Source of the DNA: Methanothrix sp.
GTDB taxonomy: Archaea; Halobacteriota; Methanosarcinia; Methanotrichales; Methanotrichaceae
Direction of reading: 5' to 3'
DNA length: 61,950 nucleotides
Assembly (NCBI RefSeq): GCF_026419855.1
Contig: NZ_JAOAKP010000003.1
Coordinates: 1 to 61,950 of the forward strand
Shown: one piece after another, positions 24,673 through 32,225 of the stretch
Layout of the letters: every line of letters begins with the position of its first letter
Numbering within the stretch: position 1 is the stretch's first letter
Notes under the pieces: model-generated
Databases searched by the model: none
Told to the model about the DNA's origin: nothing
Seen by the model: only the letters and a program-made list of their open reading frames with translations
Program-made: the position numbers and the translations under genes

Positions 24673-26586
24673 ATGAAGATTAGATCGCCCGTATCTTTGA
24701 CTCTGATCATGCTCATGGTGATTGCAGCAGTGGTACCTGCAGCACTTATGGGGCTGCTTTTTCATACGGAGGTCAGCAGGATATCGGGATCGATCCAGGC
24801 CCAGCTCGGAGACATAAACAGCACCGTGATCAATTACTCAACGAGCGCAACCGATCAGGAGCTTCTTGTCTCCTCTAAGGCCCTGCAGTACGAGGAGTTC
24901 TTCAGAAGGATCGCGGAGAGCAACCAGTTCGTGGCGGATTATGTTGCTTCCGGTTTCTCAGATATTGATCGCGTGGCAGATCCGAACAGCTCCCTCTCTC
25001 TGACTCTGAGGAGAGCGATGAAGAGAAACAGCGCGATCGAGCGCGTATACCTGGCGACCGCTGATGGAAGGTTGGCCTCATGGCCGGAGATGGATGGTAC
25101 CAGGAACACTGCCAGGAGTTCATCCGATATCCATTCACTGAGATGGTACACCGCAGCACAGGCTGCCGGAGGGACTGTGTGGATTCCCGGAGATGAGATG
25201 CACATGATATGCGCAGCACCTTCCTACCGCAATATAACACTGTACTGCGTTGCTGCATCGGAGGTATCTCTGTCAAATATCTACTCAGATCTCTCAGGAC
25301 TGAGAGGCAGCGGCTATCCGTTCATAGTTAACAGAACCGGCGATCTTGTGATGATGCCCAAGGTCAGGAGAGGAGACGCTCCGTGGGACGGCCTTCTCAT
25401 CTCCGGAAATCTATACAGATCCAACATCTCTGCATTCGCAGAGCTTGGGGATCACATATCAAAGGGGAAGAGCGGATCTGATTTTCTCACCATAGATGGC
25501 CGCGGCTGGTTCGTGGTTTATTCGCCCGTGAAGAGCGTCGGCTGGACTGTTGTTGTTGCATACCCCTCCGAGCAGATGATGGTGCCTCTAAGCCTGATGG
25601 AGAGCAGCGTGAACTCCATCAGCCAGAGGTCAGCGGAACTGATGCGCAGCAGCTCGACAGCGATCTTCGCGAAAGGGCTTATTCTGATAGTCATCTCCGG
25701 CGCGGTATTCGGATTTATAGGAATAACCGTCCGGAGGCGATTCAGAAGATCTGCAGAATGCATATCAGAGGCGCTGAGGCGCATCGGTGAGGGTGACCTT
25801 GATAAACGCCTGCCTGCAGACTGCGATATCGCGGGGATCGCAGAATCCATGGAGTCCATGCGCCAGTCTCTCAGAATGCTCATCGACAGGGCCAGAGCTG
25901 ATGGGTATGAAAGGGGGGCTCAGGATCGGGAGAGATCTGTATTAAAAGCATTTGACCGGTTCCTTTTCGCAGACTCCATGCCACCCATCGAGGGATACGA
26001 TCTCTGCGTTCGCCAGATATCTAGAGGTGGCGCGTTTTATGATATTCAGGAGATTCGGCCTGGAAGGGTCGCTCTGTGCATGGGCAGAGCAGGTGGGGAT
26101 TTCATGGACTCTGCTGTCCTAGCAGCCACCGCCAGGATGGTTATAAGAGCGCTCCTGTCTTCGCAACCTCATGATGTGATAAAGCGTGCAAATGGTATAC
26201 TTGCACGGAGCTCATCGCTCCCCATCTCCTGCTTCTATGCAGTCCTCGATTACAGCTCAAGAGAGATGATGTACTCAAACGCAGGACACGCCCCGCCATT
26301 TGTGGTTGGCCAGGACGGATCTGTGGATACGCTCTGTGGCGATGGGATACCCATGGCGATCAGGGACGGTCTTGATCTCGGGTACGAGCGGCGATCCATC
26401 TCAGAGGGAGATGTTCTGGTGATATACTCGGAGAGCATGATCGAGGCGCAGGGCTTCGACCTGGAGCATCTAATTGGGGTTGTGCGCGGATCCAGAGCGA
26501 AGAGCGCCTCAGAGATAGCCGATGATATTGAAAGCGCAGTCCCGAGGAGGGATGGGCTGGCGGTTATTGTGATGAAAGCAATTTGA
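24673..26586 (+). CDS. Membrane sensor with degenerate SpoIIE/PP2C domain
   Basis: A 637-residue signalling protein. It has a membrane helix (residues 9-30), an extracellular double-Cache-like sensor (about 31-330), a second helix (332-353) and a HAMP-like segment (354-405). The C-terminal domain has the SpoIIE/RsbU serine phosphatase fold (about 425-637). The fold is recognisable (MYSNAGHAPPFVV at 533-545), but the metal-binding acidic residues are changed: GGDFYD has become GGAFYD (454), the DVSGxG loop reads GRAGGD (471-476), and TDGxxE reads SESMIE (586-591). It may therefore be a pseudo-phosphatase that binds partners without catalysis. No anti-sigma-factor partner is encoded nearby. Confidence 0.8.
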   Translation: MKIRSPVSLTLIMLMVIAAVVPAALMGLLFHTEVSRISGSIQAQLGDINSTVINYSTSATDQELLVSSKALQYEEFFRRIAESNQFVADYVASGFSDIDRVADPNSSLSLTLRRAMKRNSAIERVYLATADGRLASWPEMDGTRNTARSSSDIHSLRWYTAAQAAGGTVWIPGDEMHMICAAPSYRNITLYCVAASEVSLSNIYSDLSGLRGSGYPFIVNRTGDLVMMPKVRRGDAPWDGLLISGNLYRSNISAFAELGDHISKGKSGSDFLTIDGRGWFVVYSPVKSVGWTVVVAYPSEQMMVPLSLMESSVNSISQRSAELMRSSSTAIFAKGLILIVISGAVFGFIGITVRRRFRRSAECISEALRRIGEGDLDKRLPADCDIAGIAESMESMRQSLRMLIDRARADGYERGAQDRERSVLKAFDRFLFADSMPPIEGYDLCVRQISRGGAFYDIQEIRPGRVALCMGRAGGDFMDSAVLAATARMVIRALLSSQPHDVIKRANGILARSSSLPISCFYAVLDYSSREMMYSNAGHAPPFVVGQDGSVDTLCGDGIPMAIRDGLDLGYERRSISEGDVLVIYSESMIEAQGFDLEHLIGVVRGSRAKSASEIADDIESAVPRRDGLAVIVMKAI

Positions 26587-26652
26587 TGCCTCCAGCATCA
26601 TCCACCATTGTGACCTGAGCCCACCATTGCTTCGGCAGGCAGACAAATGATA

Positions 26653-26775
26653 CGCTCTCATCCATTTGATGACTTGCTCTGAGAGGCACTGTTCCCGCTG
26701 TGTGCTCCTGGCGAATGAATGAGTGCATCCAGCAACCAGTACACTTGCCCCTAAGTTGCTGAACACACAAGAGCG
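26653..26775. mobile_element. Miniature inverted-repeat element, family B copy 3
   Basis: A 123 bp copy, CGCTCTCATCC...AAGAGCG, flanked by perfect 8 bp direct repeats AAATGATA (26645-26652 and 26776-26783). It sits between the sensor gene and the convergent helical-repeat gene. The left terminal repeat has one change, T to C. Confidence 0.88.
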
Positions 26776-26824
26776 AAATGATATTCTACAGAGAAAGCTG
26801 TGCCACCAGCCGCTGCTGAGACCA

Positions 26825-27439
26825 TCAGCAGAACCGGTCTCCATCGATCCCATCCTCGTCTCTTCTGAGCCTGGGTCTGGTTGCGGGCGGAGACGTCACA
26901 TCAACTGAGCTGCGTTTCCTTTCCCTGTCAAGCTCATCCTGTATCGCTTCCATGAGCTCTTTCTTCATATCCTCATCGGTCTCCAGCATCGCAACCGCAG
27001 ACATCATGCTCTCCAGAGCCGCATGTGCTCTGCTCAGATCCATGCTCTTGCTCTCGAATGCGATGCCCTCCCTGTAAAGGGCGTCTATCTGATCCGGAGG
27101 CAGTTTCAGGGCTGTGGCAGCACTTATCGCCCTTCCGTACATCTCCATCGATATGTAGTACTCGAGACCGCTGCGCAGCAGCCGCTCCGCCTCCTCGGGG
27201 AAGCCTGCGCTCTTGGTGAGCTGAGCGGCCCAGAGGTAATCTCCAGCATCCACCAGAATATCGACCGCCCTCTGGATCATGCCATGCTCCCTGCATAGCA
27301 CCACCGCGTATTCGATCTCGTTTGCCCTCAACAGGAGGTCTATCGCAGGCTCCACAAGCTCATCCGGAAGGCTTCGCAGATTATTTATTACATACTCAAG
27401 CCTCTGCCCAGGCTCCATCTCATCAAAACTCTCTCTCAT
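26825..27439 (-). CDS. Alpha-helical repeat protein
   Basis: A 204-residue, almost entirely helical protein. Segments such as AIDLLLRANEIEYAVVLCREHG, AVDILVDAGDYLWAAQLTKSAGF and AERLLRSGLEYYISMEMYGRAISAATAL repeat about every 30-35 residues, as in TPR-like or clathrin-type helical solenoids used as protein scaffolds. The C-terminus is charged and probably disordered (RKRSSVDVTSPPATRPRLRRDED). No catalytic motif is visible. It lies 47 nt downstream of the FBP aldolase/phosphatase gene and may be co-transcribed with it. Confidence 0.65.
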   Translation of the reverse strand: MRESFDEMEPGQRLEYVINNLRSLPDELVEPAIDLLLRANEIEYAVVLCREHGMIQRAVDILVDAGDYLWAAQLTKSAGFPEEAERLLRSGLEYYISMEMYGRAISAATALKLPPDQIDALYREGIAFESKSMDLSRAHAALESMMSAVAMLETDEDMKKELMEAIQDELDRERKRSSVDVTSPPATRPRLRRDEDGIDGDRFC

Positions 27440-27486
27440 TTACAGCTCCTGAAGAAAATGGCTCCTGCTGGAGCCATCTCTCAATA

Positions 27487-28602
27487 TCACTCCGCAGGCT
27501 CAAACCTGTCCGCGAGCCTCTTCATCACATGAGGCAAGGTTGTGTACTCCATATCCTCAAGCGGCAGCCTGTGCGGCTCAAACGGGCCATGCGCCCTCAT
27601 GTAGTCTGTGATCTCCAGCACCCTCATACGGGTGAGATCGAACGCGACATCTGCGAAGAGATCCACAGGACCGATGAGGAGACCGTTGCATAGCTGGAAT
27701 CCAGCTGCGATCACCCTCGGCGGTCCGTCGAATCTTGTGGGATGCGCATCCTCAAAGGCGCATGGCATCAGCGGGCCATTGTGTGAGCCGCGCATCCATC
27801 CTGAGACAAGATGGCCCAAGGCGAAAGGCTCCAGAACCTCTCCGAGTGCTGGAAGCCCGGACTGGGCTCTGACAAGCGCGACCGGGTCGTCCTTTCCGAC
27901 GTATGTCCCCGCGGTCTGGTACAGCTTCTCGGTGCTCACAACCGCCACAGGCTCCTCGGAGGGGAGCTTGCCTCCGGGCTTGGGGTAAACCCTCTTTATC
28001 ACGTACCGGCTCTTTGCCCCTATGAGCGCCAGGATGTCATACATCTCCTCCGGACTGGACATGAAGACCTTCTTGTGATCTATGATATCCCATATCTCGA
28101 AGACGAAGCCGTGGTGGAGCGATGGATCTATAACGAGACCAGCCGTGTTGAAGGGATCCGCAAACATCCTGAAGATGGGAAGGTTGAACGCCCCAGGCTC
28201 GGTCTTGTCCATCATGAACGCGACCAGCGGTTCGGCTCCGCGCTCCGTGAACTGCATCTCCGCAACACCTGGCCCCATCCCTCGGATGTTGCCGGAGAAT
28301 GCATCGCAAAGAAGATCCTGCCCCGCGCCGTAGAGCTTCAGGCTCTTTGCCTCTGCGGTCGCCTTCTCAAACGTCTCCCAGGCGATCGCATGGATCTCAG
28401 CCTCATCGGTTCCAAGCCTGTGTGTCATCAACAGCTCGAGATCGTCGCCACATGCCATGACCTTGAAGTCTATGAGTGTGCCCGCGGATTTTGCCTCAGA
28501 TAGAACCTCCTCAGCCTTGTCGATCAGCGCTGGATGCACAGAGGCGTGCCCGGGCCAGCCGCCCACATCAGCCTTGATAAGGCTCACAGTTACCTTGCTC
28601 AT
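27487..28602 (-). CDS. fbp: Fructose-1,6-bisphosphate aldolase/phosphatase
   Basis: A 371-residue bifunctional type V enzyme of archaeal gluconeogenesis; it condenses dihydroxyacetone phosphate with glyceraldehyde phosphate and dephosphorylates the product to fructose-6-phosphate. Family hallmarks seen are KADVGGWPGH at the N-terminus, ACGDDLELLMTH, the metal/substrate region DAFSGNIRGMGPG, the aldolase loop VIKRVYPKPGGKLPSEEP (Schiff-base lysine and tyrosine region) and the DGPPRV segment. ATG 28602 gives MSKVTVSLIKADVGG. It supports the gluconeogenic carbon flow expected of an acetate-using methanogen. Confidence 0.92.
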   Translation of the reverse strand: MSKVTVSLIKADVGGWPGHASVHPALIDKAEEVLSEAKSAGTLIDFKVMACGDDLELLMTHRLGTDEAEIHAIAWETFEKATAEAKSLKLYGAGQDLLCDAFSGNIRGMGPGVAEMQFTERGAEPLVAFMMDKTEPGAFNLPIFRMFADPFNTAGLVIDPSLHHGFVFEIWDIIDHKKVFMSSPEEMYDILALIGAKSRYVIKRVYPKPGGKLPSEEPVAVVSTEKLYQTAGTYVGKDDPVALVRAQSGLPALGEVLEPFALGHLVSGWMRGSHNGPLMPCAFEDAHPTRFDGPPRVIAAGFQLCNGLLIGPVDLFADVAFDLTRMRVLEITDYMRAHGPFEPHRLPLEDMEYTTLPHVMKRLADRFEPAE

Positions 28603-28778
28603 GATCAGCACCAATGCTACAAAAGGGAGCGGGACATAAAAAAGTAATCCACGGCCCTTGCACCACCGTGCTGTGGGGATCTCGAAGATGCTGCCGGCGA
28701 CCTCCCCCGGTCTGAAGACAAGGGTTCAGCCCTGCTGCTCTCCATCGGGTACGGCTTCCGTTATAGACATCTTCGGTT

Positions 28779-28898
28779 CGCTCTTGTGTTTTCAGCAACT
28801 TAGGGGGCACGCATACTGGTTGCTGGATGCATTCATTCGCCAGGAGCACATAGCGGAAAGAGTGCCTCTCCACGCAAGTCATCAAACGGATAAGAGCG
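28779..28898. mobile_element. Miniature inverted-repeat element, family B copy 4 (inverted)
   Basis: A 120 bp copy in the opposite orientation, starting CGCTCTTGTGTT and ending GGATAAGAGCG. It is flanked by perfect 8 bp direct repeats CTTCGGTT (28771-28778 and 28899-28906). The clean duplication indicates a comparatively recent insertion upstream of the FBP aldolase/phosphatase gene. Confidence 0.88.
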
Positions 28899-28999
28899 CT
28901 TCGGTTTTGCATCGCATCACTGAGATCTGCAGTGGCGCCAGATGATGAAAGCACAGATCATGAGATCACATTCACGCGTCGATATACCTAACACATCTG

Positions 29000-29326
29000 T
29001 CACTTCAGATGCATCATCGGGTAATCTTTTTCAGGATCGTATTCAAGAACAGCCCTCACGCGTGCCCCCTCGTAGACGATCTCGATCTCAGCCCGGATCA
29101 TATTCCCGGAGAGCTCTGAGTAGCCGAATATGTTCCCCCTGAGCATGCTTCTGTCTATGTCCACGCTCACCGATTCCACATACGGCTGCAGGGATACAGA
29201 TTGCTCGATCGCCCGCTCCAGCGAGTCCACGGTCTCCTCGCTAACGGGCGTTCCGACGAACTGATGGTACAGAGCGCCCAGCTTTATCCCTGCTTCGAAT
29301 GCAGCTATCTCTCTTGAGGTGTACAT
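29000..29326 (-). CDS. mptD: Archaeal dihydroneopterin aldolase
   Basis: A 108-residue protein matching the archaeal MptD family, which cleaves 7,8-dihydroneopterin to 6-hydroxymethyl-7,8-dihydropterin and glycolaldehyde in methanopterin synthesis. The signature AFEAGIKLGALYHQFVGTPVS is at residues 9-29, and AIEQSVSLQPYVESVSV plus GYSELSGNMIRAEI follow. It is unrelated to bacterial FolB. The gene overlaps the 3' end of the archaetidylserine synthase gene by 22 nt, so it is the last gene of a four-gene operon that otherwise concerns lipid synthesis and archaeosortase. Confidence 0.8.
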   Translation of the reverse strand: MYTSREIAAFEAGIKLGALYHQFVGTPVSEETVDSLERAIEQSVSLQPYVESVSVDIDRSMLRGNIFGYSELSGNMIRAEIEIVYEGARVRAVLEYDPEKDYPMMHLK

Positions 29327-29946
29327 GGCCTCACCACCGGCATCATCAGATAAAATGCCATTGAAACCAGGATCACGATCGCTGAGGCCTTCACGCCTGA
29401 AGCGTAAAGCGCTGAAAGCGCGAGAGCCCCAACCATCAAAGATACAGGAACCATCCTGGGATCTCTAAGCTTTGGATATGGCACCCTGCTCACCATGAGA
29501 GCCGAGAGAATGATCATCAGAAAGGATGTGAACGGGAGCGAATCCAGAGGCAGGCTGACGCCAAGTATCAGTCCTGCAGCTGTTATGGGGAGCCCCTCGA
29601 AGTGAGTCCACTCCGCTGGAGAGATGTTGTACCTTGCGAGCCTGAGCATCCCGCAGAGCATGTAAAGGGCGCATATGATGAGAAGATACGGTTCGCGGTG
29701 GATGAAGAATGCCATAGCAGCGGGAGCAACCCCAAAAGATACCAGATCCGCGAGCGAATCCAGATGGGGGCCAAGCTCGCTCTGCTCGGATCTTCTGGCG
29801 ACAATGCCATCAGCTCCATCGAAGAGCACAGCTGCCAACAGCATGAGCACAGAGAGGTCCCGGAGCTCAAGATGCGCTGAGATCATGGCGCTGAAACCTG
29901 ATATTGCGTTCATAAGTGAGAGAAAATCCTGCGCTCTGAGCCTCAT
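29305..29946 (-). CDS. pssA: CDP-alcohol phosphatidyltransferase, archaetidylserine synthase
   Basis: A 213-residue membrane enzyme. The catalytic CDP-alcohol phosphatidyltransferase motif, D-G-x2-A-R-x8-G-x3-D-x3-D, is complete in DGADGIVARRSEQSELGPHLDSLAD (near residues 43-67). Six hydrophobic helices follow. It should transfer serine onto CDP-archaeol to give archaetidylserine. The following enzyme in the pathway, the decarboxylase, is encoded immediately upstream with a 4 nt overlap, which supports a serine specificity. Confidence 0.85.
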   Translation of the reverse strand: MRLRAQDFLSLMNAISGFSAMISAHLELRDLSVLMLLAAVLFDGADGIVARRSEQSELGPHLDSLADLVSFGVAPAAMAFFIHREPYLLIICALYMLCGMLRLARYNISPAEWTHFEGLPITAAGLILGVSLPLDSLPFTSFLMIILSALMVSRVPYPKLRDPRMVPVSLMVGALALSALYASGVKASAIVILVSMAFYLMMPVVRPCTPQER

Positions 29947-30530
29947 TCACTTCGCTCCGCTATCACAGTCTGGCCGGCGCGGACGCGCTCCCCCCTGCGT
30001 GCAGTGATCCTGTATCCTGGCGGGGCTGTGACTATGACCCCTGATCCAAATCTGATCATGCCTATCCTCTGGCCGCGCTTCAGCCTGTCGCCGGGCGATA
30101 CCCAGCAGACCACCCTCCTGGCGGCCATCCCTGAGATCTGCTTCAGCGTGAAGCGCCCTGTCTCACTCTCAATATCAATAATGCTGTGTGCGTTCTTGAG
30201 CGGATGACGGAACGCAGGAGAGTGCTCTCCGCTTCTAAACTCCACGCTTCTCACAACCCCATCCAATGGAGATCTGTTTACGTGAACATCCATCGGCCCC
30301 ATGAATATGTAAATGTGTTTTTCATCTGCATCCACTATTCTGCCATCTGCAGGCGATACCATGCCATCTCCCTCAGGAAACCTCTCAGGATCACGGTGGA
30401 AATGGATCATGAAAGCTGTCACGAGCAGCAGGATCAGTGAAAGCGCACTGCTCATGGGATAAACCAGAACGGATGCTGCAAATGGCGCCGCGACCCATGG
30501 CAGAGATCCAGGGGCGAGCCTGAAGCTCAA
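29943..30530 (-). CDS. Archaetidylserine decarboxylase proenzyme
   Basis: A 195-residue short-form phosphatidylserine decarboxylase homologue (PssD/Asd), which makes archaetidylethanolamine. Two N-terminal hydrophobic helices precede the catalytic domain. Motifs include DGMVSPADGRIVDAD, the MDVHVNRSPLDG histidine region, SARRV-like GMAARRVV and the self-cleavage site in IRFGSGV, where the serine would become the pyruvoyl group. Length is right for the short archaeal/bacterial form. It overlaps both pssA and the archaeosortase gene by 4 nt. Confidence 0.85.
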   Translation of the reverse strand: MSFRLAPGSLPWVAAPFAASVLVYPMSSALSLILLLVTAFMIHFHRDPERFPEGDGMVSPADGRIVDADEKHIYIFMGPMDVHVNRSPLDGVVRSVEFRSGEHSPAFRHPLKNAHSIIDIESETGRFTLKQISGMAARRVVCWVSPGDRLKRGQRIGMIRFGSGVIVTAPPGYRITARRGERVRAGQTVIAERSE

Positions 30531-31288
30531 ACCTCCGGCCTCCTCGATGCCCTTAGCTCGGCGAAGAGATCATCTATCAGCACGAGCAGCTCCGGGAGGA
30601 TCGCAAAGACGATGTACGCTATGAGGAGCAGCGCCAGGGTTGAGCCCACCTTGGCGATCACGTTATGAGCCAGATAGAAGCTGTCCTGCCCGAACCACTC
30701 CTCTCCGTAGGCGAGGAGGACGAAGGCGTTCCTGCCGATATTGAGAATGTATATCGCCGCAGTGGATAGTATGAGAGCTCCAAGCCTTCTCGCCCTCGGG
30801 GCTCTGACCGAGAGGATGACGCCTGCGAACAGCGCGATGCTCTCTATTGCGGTGCAGGCGAGCACGATCTCAACGGACCGACCGTTGAGCGCCAGCATGT
30901 TCCAGCTATCCATCGAGACGGGAACGTTCAGCCCGGCAAGCAGCCAGAAGGTCAGAAGCGTTGTGTATCTTATCAGGATTTCTGATAAGCTCTGGACCTC
31001 TGCAAATGGGAAGTACAGGAGACCACAGACAGCGGCTGCCATGCTGATCCATTCGGCTGTGTCAGACATCCCGCCGGAGAGAATCCTCCAGCAAAAGGAG
31101 AATGAGATCGCAGCAGCTCCGACGACCACCATCACGTTGAAGTAATCCCGTATCGACATGTAGTGCCAGGCCTCCGTGAGCCAGTAAGCCCCTAGAAACA
31201 GCCAGCCAAAGCCCGAGATCACGGAGCGTCTGGTGATTGAAGAGATGAGAAGCAGTATCAAGCTGAGCCAGAGAATGCCGCCTGTCAT
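30527..31288 (-). CDS. Archaeosortase (ArtA-like transpeptidase)
   Basis: A 253-residue protein with about seven membrane helices. The exosortase/archaeosortase triad is visible: Cys145 in LACTAIES, Arg186 in IGRNAFVL and His208 in YLAHNVIAKVGS. Archaeosortases cleave surface proteins near a C-terminal tripartite signal and attach a membrane lipid. Here it is the first gene of an operon with PssD and PssA, the same association reported for haloarchaeal ArtA, where archaetidylethanolamine synthesis is needed for lipid attachment. No protein encoded in this window shows an obvious PGF-CTERM-like tail. Confidence 0.85.
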   Translation of the reverse strand: MTGGILWLSLILLLISSITRRSVISGFGWLFLGAYWLTEAWHYMSIRDYFNVMVVVGAAAISFSFCWRILSGGMSDTAEWISMAAAVCGLLYFPFAEVQSLSEILIRYTTLLTFWLLAGLNVPVSMDSWNMLALNGRSVEIVLACTAIESIALFAGVILSVRAPRARRLGALILSTAAIYILNIGRNAFVLLAYGEEWFGQDSFYLAHNVIAKVGSTLALLLIAYIVFAILPELLVLIDDLFAELRASRRPEV

Positions 31289-31408
31289 TGTTATGATCTT
31301 GAAGGGCAGGTTTATTTAGCATTATCTCTCAGAAGGTGTGAGAAGCGGGATGGTTCCAACCACCCGTAACTGATGGAGATGTCTCCGTCCACGCGCCCTG
31401 GAGGAGTT

Positions 31409-32221
31409 ATGAGACGTGAGCCTCTTGTGTTCGCTCTCGCTGCAGCCCTTCTGCTATCCATGCAGTTTGCGCATACCGAGAGCCCGAAGATCGATCCCGC
31501 GGTCGAGCGTATGATGAGCAGCAGTGATTTGGTACCGGTGATAGTGATTTTCAGAGATGGATGCTCCCCAGATCTGGGTGGTATAAATGTTCGGTACAGA
31601 TACCATCTCATAAACGGGATCTCCGCCATCTGCGAGAGGGATGAGATAAAAAGGCTCGCTGAGGATGATGGTGTGGAGGGGATATACCTGGACGGAGATG
31701 TTAGCGTCACAGCCCCTGTTTCCTCACAGGGCGGAGATTCTGTCTGTCCATCAGAGATGGTAGATGCTGAGAGGGTGTGGGCAGAGGGCATAGATGGCTC
31801 GGGGGTGATCGTTGCCATCATAGACTCGGGGATCGATAAGAACCATCCAGACCTTGTGGGAAAGATCATCGGCGAGAGGAACTTCGTGGAGGGTGAGGAC
31901 ACGACAGAGGATCTTGTCGGGCACGGAACGCTCTGCGCGGGCATAATCGCTGGCTCTGGAAAGGCATCCGGTGGGAGATACAGGGGGATAGCACCCGGAG
32001 CGCTTCTTCTGAACGTCAGGGTCATAGGGAGCGATGGCAACGGAAAGGTCTCCGATATAATCGCAGGGATCGAGTGGTCTCTGGATAACGGCGCAAGGGT
32101 TCTGAGCCTGAGCCTGGCGGGGCTTAACCTGGGCGAGACTAATCCTCCAGTCACGATGGCAGCGGACAAAGCGATGGATGCCGGAGCGGTGGTCTGTGTT
32201 GCAGCCGGAAACAACGGTTAA
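31409..32221 (+). CDS. Subtilase (S8) N-terminal part, interrupted by a stop
   Basis: A 270-residue N-terminal part of a secreted subtilisin-like protease. ATG 31409 follows GGAGGAG and begins a signal peptide (PLVFALAAALLLSM). An inhibitor-like propeptide (VPVIVIFRDG...) is followed by the catalytic Asp in AIIDSGIDKNHPDL and the catalytic His in GHGTLCAGIIAG. The frame runs into TAA directly after the substrate-pocket motif AAGNNG, the point where an intact subtilase would continue. The catalytic Ser is in the next reading frame (32226-34718). It is either a pseudogene or one half of a split protein. Confidence 0.75.
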   Translation: MRREPLVFALAAALLLSMQFAHTESPKIDPAVERMMSSSDLVPVIVIFRDGCSPDLGGINVRYRYHLINGISAICERDEIKRLAEDDGVEGIYLDGDVSVTAPVSSQGGDSVCPSEMVDAERVWAEGIDGSGVIVAIIDSGIDKNHPDLVGKIIGERNFVEGEDTTEDLVGHGTLCAGIIAGSGKASGGRYRGIAPGALLLNVRVIGSDGNGKVSDIIAGIEWSLDNGARVLSLSLAGLNLGETNPPVTMAADKAMDAGAVVCVAAGNNG

Positions 32222-32225
32222 ATTA

